From contig JANXSI010000245.1 of the NCBI GenBank assembly GCA_025352765.1, positions 1 through 7,420 of the forward strand: a stretch of DNA of 7,420 nucleotides, written 5' to 3'. Of the stretch, positions 5,683 to 7,420 are shown in pieces; positions within the stretch are counted from its first letter, which is position 1; each line of letters starts with the position of its first letter. Below the pieces are notes generated by a model. That model saw only the letters and a list, made by a program, of their open reading frames with translations. It had not been told where the DNA came from and did no database searches. A program made the position numbers and the translations under genes. The DNA is from Devosia sp. (lineage in GTDB: Bacteria > Pseudomonadota > Alphaproteobacteria > Rhizobiales > Devosiaceae).

Positions 5683-6498
5683 GTGAACAGACTGGGGTTG
5701 GCATTGATCGGGGCGGCGATGGCAGCGGGCGCAACCGCCCCCGCGCTTGCCGCTGAACTGACCAAGGCTCAGGAAGCCGAGGCGATCCGGTTTGCCATCA
5801 ACAACGACATCTTTACGCTGCAGCACGAGATCGGCCATCTGCTGGTCGGCGAGTTCAAGCTGCCGGTGCTTGGCCGGGAAGAAGACGCCGCCGACAGTTT
5901 TGCCAGCGTCTCGCTGCTCGAGCGGCAGACCGACGAGGCCGATCAGGTGCTGATCGATTCGGCGGATGGCTGGGACCTCTCGGACGCGGCCAGCGACAAC
6001 CCGGCCTATGAGGACGCGGACTTTTACGACGAGCACAGCCTCGACATCCAGCGCGCCTACCAGACCGTCTGCTTCATGGTCGGGGCGGCGCCTGACATTT
6101 TCGGCGAGGTGGCGGACGCCTACGGGATCGACGCCGACCGGCAGGAGAGCTGCGGCGACGACTACACCCAGGCCGCCACCAGCTGGAACGGCCTTTTGGC
6201 GCCGCATCTGCGGGCGGGCGGCAAGGGGGCGTCGATCACAGTGCGTTACGAGCCTGCGGACAAGCACCATGCCGAGGCCGCCAAATGGCTGAAGGAAGCA
6301 AAGATCATCGAGACCGCGGCAAGCTGGGTGGAGGCGACCTATGCCCTGCCCCGCGACCTGACCTTCACCGCCAAACTCTGCGACGAGGAAAACGCCTTCT
6401 ATTCCTACGATGAGCGCGGCATTACCTTCTGCTACGAGATGACCCAGTTCCTCTACGACCTCGACAAGCAGGACCTCCTGCATCCGGCCGCCAATTGA
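5683..6498 (+). CDS. Exported DUF4344-like putative zinc metallopeptidase
   Basis: With the GTG at 5683 the protein has 271 residues and begins with a signal peptide (Arg3, hydrophobic Ala-rich stretch, cleavage near ALA-A about residue 23). The mature part has the zinc-peptidase motif HEIGH (48-52), whose two His bind zinc and whose Glu is catalytic. GREEDAAD (64-71) follows and may supply the third ligand. This pairing, H-E-x-G-H then P-V-L-G-R-E-E-D-A-A-D, is characteristic of DUF4344 proteins, a family annotated as putative metallopeptidases with no well-known substrate. Four Cys (130, 157, 233, 250) could form two disulfides, fitting a periplasmic location. The frame is open upstream to an ATG at 5650, but the SD position and the signal peptide favour the GTG. 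Its stop overlaps the next gene's start. The DUF assignment is from memory of the motif. Confidence 0.87.
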   Translation: MNRLGLALIGAAMAAGATAPALAAELTKAQEAEAIRFAINNDIFTLQHEIGHLLVGEFKLPVLGREEDAADSFASVSLLERQTDEADQVLIDSADGWDLSDAASDNPAYEDADFYDEHSLDIQRAYQTVCFMVGAAPDIFGEVADAYGIDADRQESCGDDYTQAATSWNGLLAPHLRAGGKGASITVRYEPADKHHAEAAKWLKEAKIIETAASWVEATYALPRDLTFTAKLCDEENAFYSYDERGITFCYEMTQFLYDLDKQDLLHPAAN

Positions 6499-6929
6499 GC
6501 GCCGCACCCCAGATTTTGTCCGCCCGCGAGGTGATTGCCCTCCTGGGCCTCGAGCGGCACCCCGAGGGCGGCTGTTTCACGCAGACCTATGCCGACACGG
6601 TGCCGGGCGGCCGGGCGCACTCGACGCTGATCTACTATCTGCTCGAGGCCGGCGAGCAGTCGGCCTGGCACCGGGTCGATGCCGCCGAAGTCTGGCACTG
6701 GTATGCTGGCGCGCCCCTGCGTCTGCGGGTCGCGGAGGACGGTCCGCCGACAGACCTGACGCTGGGCAACGACCTAGCCGCCGGTCAACGCCCGCAGGGC
6801 ATCGTGCCGCCGGGTGCGTGGCAATCGGCGAGGAGCCTCGGCGAATGGACGCTGGTCGGGTGCACGGTAGCGCCGGGCTTTGAATTCGAACACTTCGAAC
6901 TGGCCCCCAAAGGCTGGGAGCCCGGCTGA
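6495..6929 (+). CDS. Cupin family protein, DUF985-like
   Basis: A 144-residue small cytoplasmic beta-barrel protein. LSAREVIALLGLERHPEGGCF (8-28) is the family's typical N-terminus, followed by STLIYYLLEAGEQSAWHRVDAAEVWHWYAGAPLRL (43-77). In the latter His59, Glu65 and His68 are candidate metal ligands of the first cupin motif. GEWTLVGCTVAPGFEFEHFEL (116-136) forms the second motif and ends the barrel. DUF985 members have no settled reaction. The start is probably the TTG at 6495, whose last two bases and the next A form the TGA stop of the metallopeptidase gene, so translation is likely coupled. No separate Shine-Dalgarno is evident, and starts slightly downstream are possible. The shared function with its neighbour, if any, is unknown. 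Confidence 0.88.
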   Translation: MSAAPQILSAREVIALLGLERHPEGGCFTQTYADTVPGGRAHSTLIYYLLEAGEQSAWHRVDAAEVWHWYAGAPLRLRVAEDGPPTDLTLGNDLAAGQRPQGIVPPGAWQSARSLGEWTLVGCTVAPGFEFEHFELAPKGWEPG

Positions 6930-6936
6930 CTCAGCC
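6924..6936. repeat. 13-base palindrome holding two convergent stop codons
   Basis: GGCTGA-C-TCAGCC is a perfect inverted repeat. TGA at 6927-6929 stops the cupin gene and the complement of 6931-6933 stops holC, leaving one base between them. A smaller stem, GGCT-GGG-AGCC (6912-6922), lies next to it. No T tract follows on either strand, so this is not a strong terminator. Confidence 0.6.
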
Positions 6937-7377
6937 CCGCTTCTGCCAGCGCCCGCTCTCGTCCTGCTGCCAGTAGGTAAGCGCGTTGCCGTCCTTGAGG
7001 GCCTTCCAGGCCACCCGCGCCTCGTTCACCGCCTCGGGATCGTGGCCCGAAAACAGATAGACGATGCGCTCGTAGCCGTCGGCCGTCTGCGGCACTGCGC
7101 GGTCGACAAAGAAGCGCACGTTGGCGCCGTTGGCGTTGGCGGCGTCCATCGCGATCAGCACCGGCTGGTCGGGGTCCGTGGGGTCGCCGGCGATGCCGTG
7201 CGGCAGGAAACTGTCGTCGCGAAACGTCCAGAGCATAGCGTCGAGCGCCTCGGCGCGCTCCCGGCTCGACGTTTCGATCACCGCCCGCCAGTCGCGCTCG
7301 AGGCTCTTTTCGAGCAGTTGCGGCAGCACGCGTTCGAGCGGCTGCGTCTCGAGGTGATAGAACAGGATGTCGGTCAT
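6931..7377 (-). CDS. holC: DNA polymerase III subunit chi
   Basis: The chi subunit links the clamp-loader complex, through psi, to single-stranded DNA-binding protein during replication. The 148-residue length equals that of typical HolC. The N-terminus MTDILFYHLETQPLERVLPQLLEKSLERDWRAVI matches the family. So do LDAMLWTFRDDSFLPHGI (about 45-62), with the conserved W-T-F and F-L-P-H, DPTDPDQPVLI (65-75), and the C-terminal SGHDPEAVNEARVAWKALKDGNALTYWQQ. Alphaproteobacterial genomes usually lack an obvious psi partner, which is general knowledge and not seen here. The start ATG overlaps the pepA stop as ATGA, so it is translationally coupled to pepA. The gene converges on the cupin gene with one base between stop codons. 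Confidence 0.97.
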   Translation of the reverse strand: MTDILFYHLETQPLERVLPQLLEKSLERDWRAVIETSSRERAEALDAMLWTFRDDSFLPHGIAGDPTDPDQPVLIAMDAANANGANVRFFVDRAVPQTADGYERIVYLFSGHDPEAVNEARVAWKALKDGNALTYWQQDESGRWQKRG

Positions 7378-7420
7378 GGCGCTTCGTAGCTGTCGCGCAC
7401 GAGGCGGTCGAGCAGCGAGA
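7374..7420 (-). CDS. pepA: Leucyl aminopeptidase, last residues (runs off the right edge)
   Basis: Only the final 14 codons and the stop are present. The frame ending at the TGA that overlaps holC's ATG reads SLLDRLVRDSYEAP, which resembles the C-terminus of cytosol aminopeptidases (usually GVRLLDRLV...YE). The pepA-holC order is common in alphaproteobacteria. The call rests on this short end and the neighbour. Confidence 0.7.
   Translation of the reverse strand, partial: SLLDRLVRDSYEAP

Noticed and set aside
3719..5734. A 671-codon open frame on the minus strand covering the whole ABC-F gene.
   Set aside because: The plus frame has unmistakable ABC-F motifs. The antisense frame is low-complexity and lacks recognisable motifs, as expected from high-GC codon bias leaving few stops.
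1..7420. Possible mobile element, phage, CRISPR array, toxin-antitoxin pair or defence system.
   Set aside because: No transposase, integrase, regular spacer repeats, flanking direct repeats or recognisable defence proteins are present; composition is even across the window.

Overview
The window is GC-rich, gene-dense bacterial chromosome. It suggests an alphaproteobacterium of the Hyphomicrobiales, possibly close to Devosia; this is an inference. It rests on the GC-rich third codon positions, the protein flavour, and the grouping of ndk, an ABC-F ATPase, holC and pepA. I see no rRNA, tRNA, CRISPR array, insertion sequence, integrase or phage gene, and the longest stretch without a gene is about 180 bases (2131-2310).

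Left part (1-2130). A molybdopterin oxidoreductase runs off the left edge on the minus strand. Divergent from it is a secreted type-1 copper protein (cupredoxin) with a hairpin-rich leader and a clear intrinsic terminator. That terminator abuts the stop codon of a convergent small two-helix membrane protein gene.

Middle part (2131-3597), all minus strand. In transcription order it holds ndk, a strong terminator, two overlapping tautomerase genes, a 51-residue DUF3563-like protein, and then the small membrane protein. The first tautomerase carries an unusual Lys/Ala/Pro-rich, histone-H1-like tail. The DUF3563-like gene lies between two long inverted repeats.

Right part (3598-7420). An intergenic region with plausible promoters on both strands separates ndk from a YheS-like ABC-F ATPase on the plus strand. 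It is followed by an exported HExxH protein (DUF4344-like) whose stop codon overlaps the TTG start of a DUF985-type cupin. The cupin converges on holC (DNA polymerase III chi), and the two stop codons sit inside one 13-base palindrome. holC is itself overlapped by the last codons of pepA.

Functionally this is mainly housekeeping: nucleotide balance (ndk), translation (ABC-F), replication (holC) and peptide turnover (pepA). It is interspersed with small accessory genes. I found no clear new multi-gene system. The features most worth a second look are the tautomerase pair with the basic tail, and the structured RNA or DNA around the small minus-strand genes.
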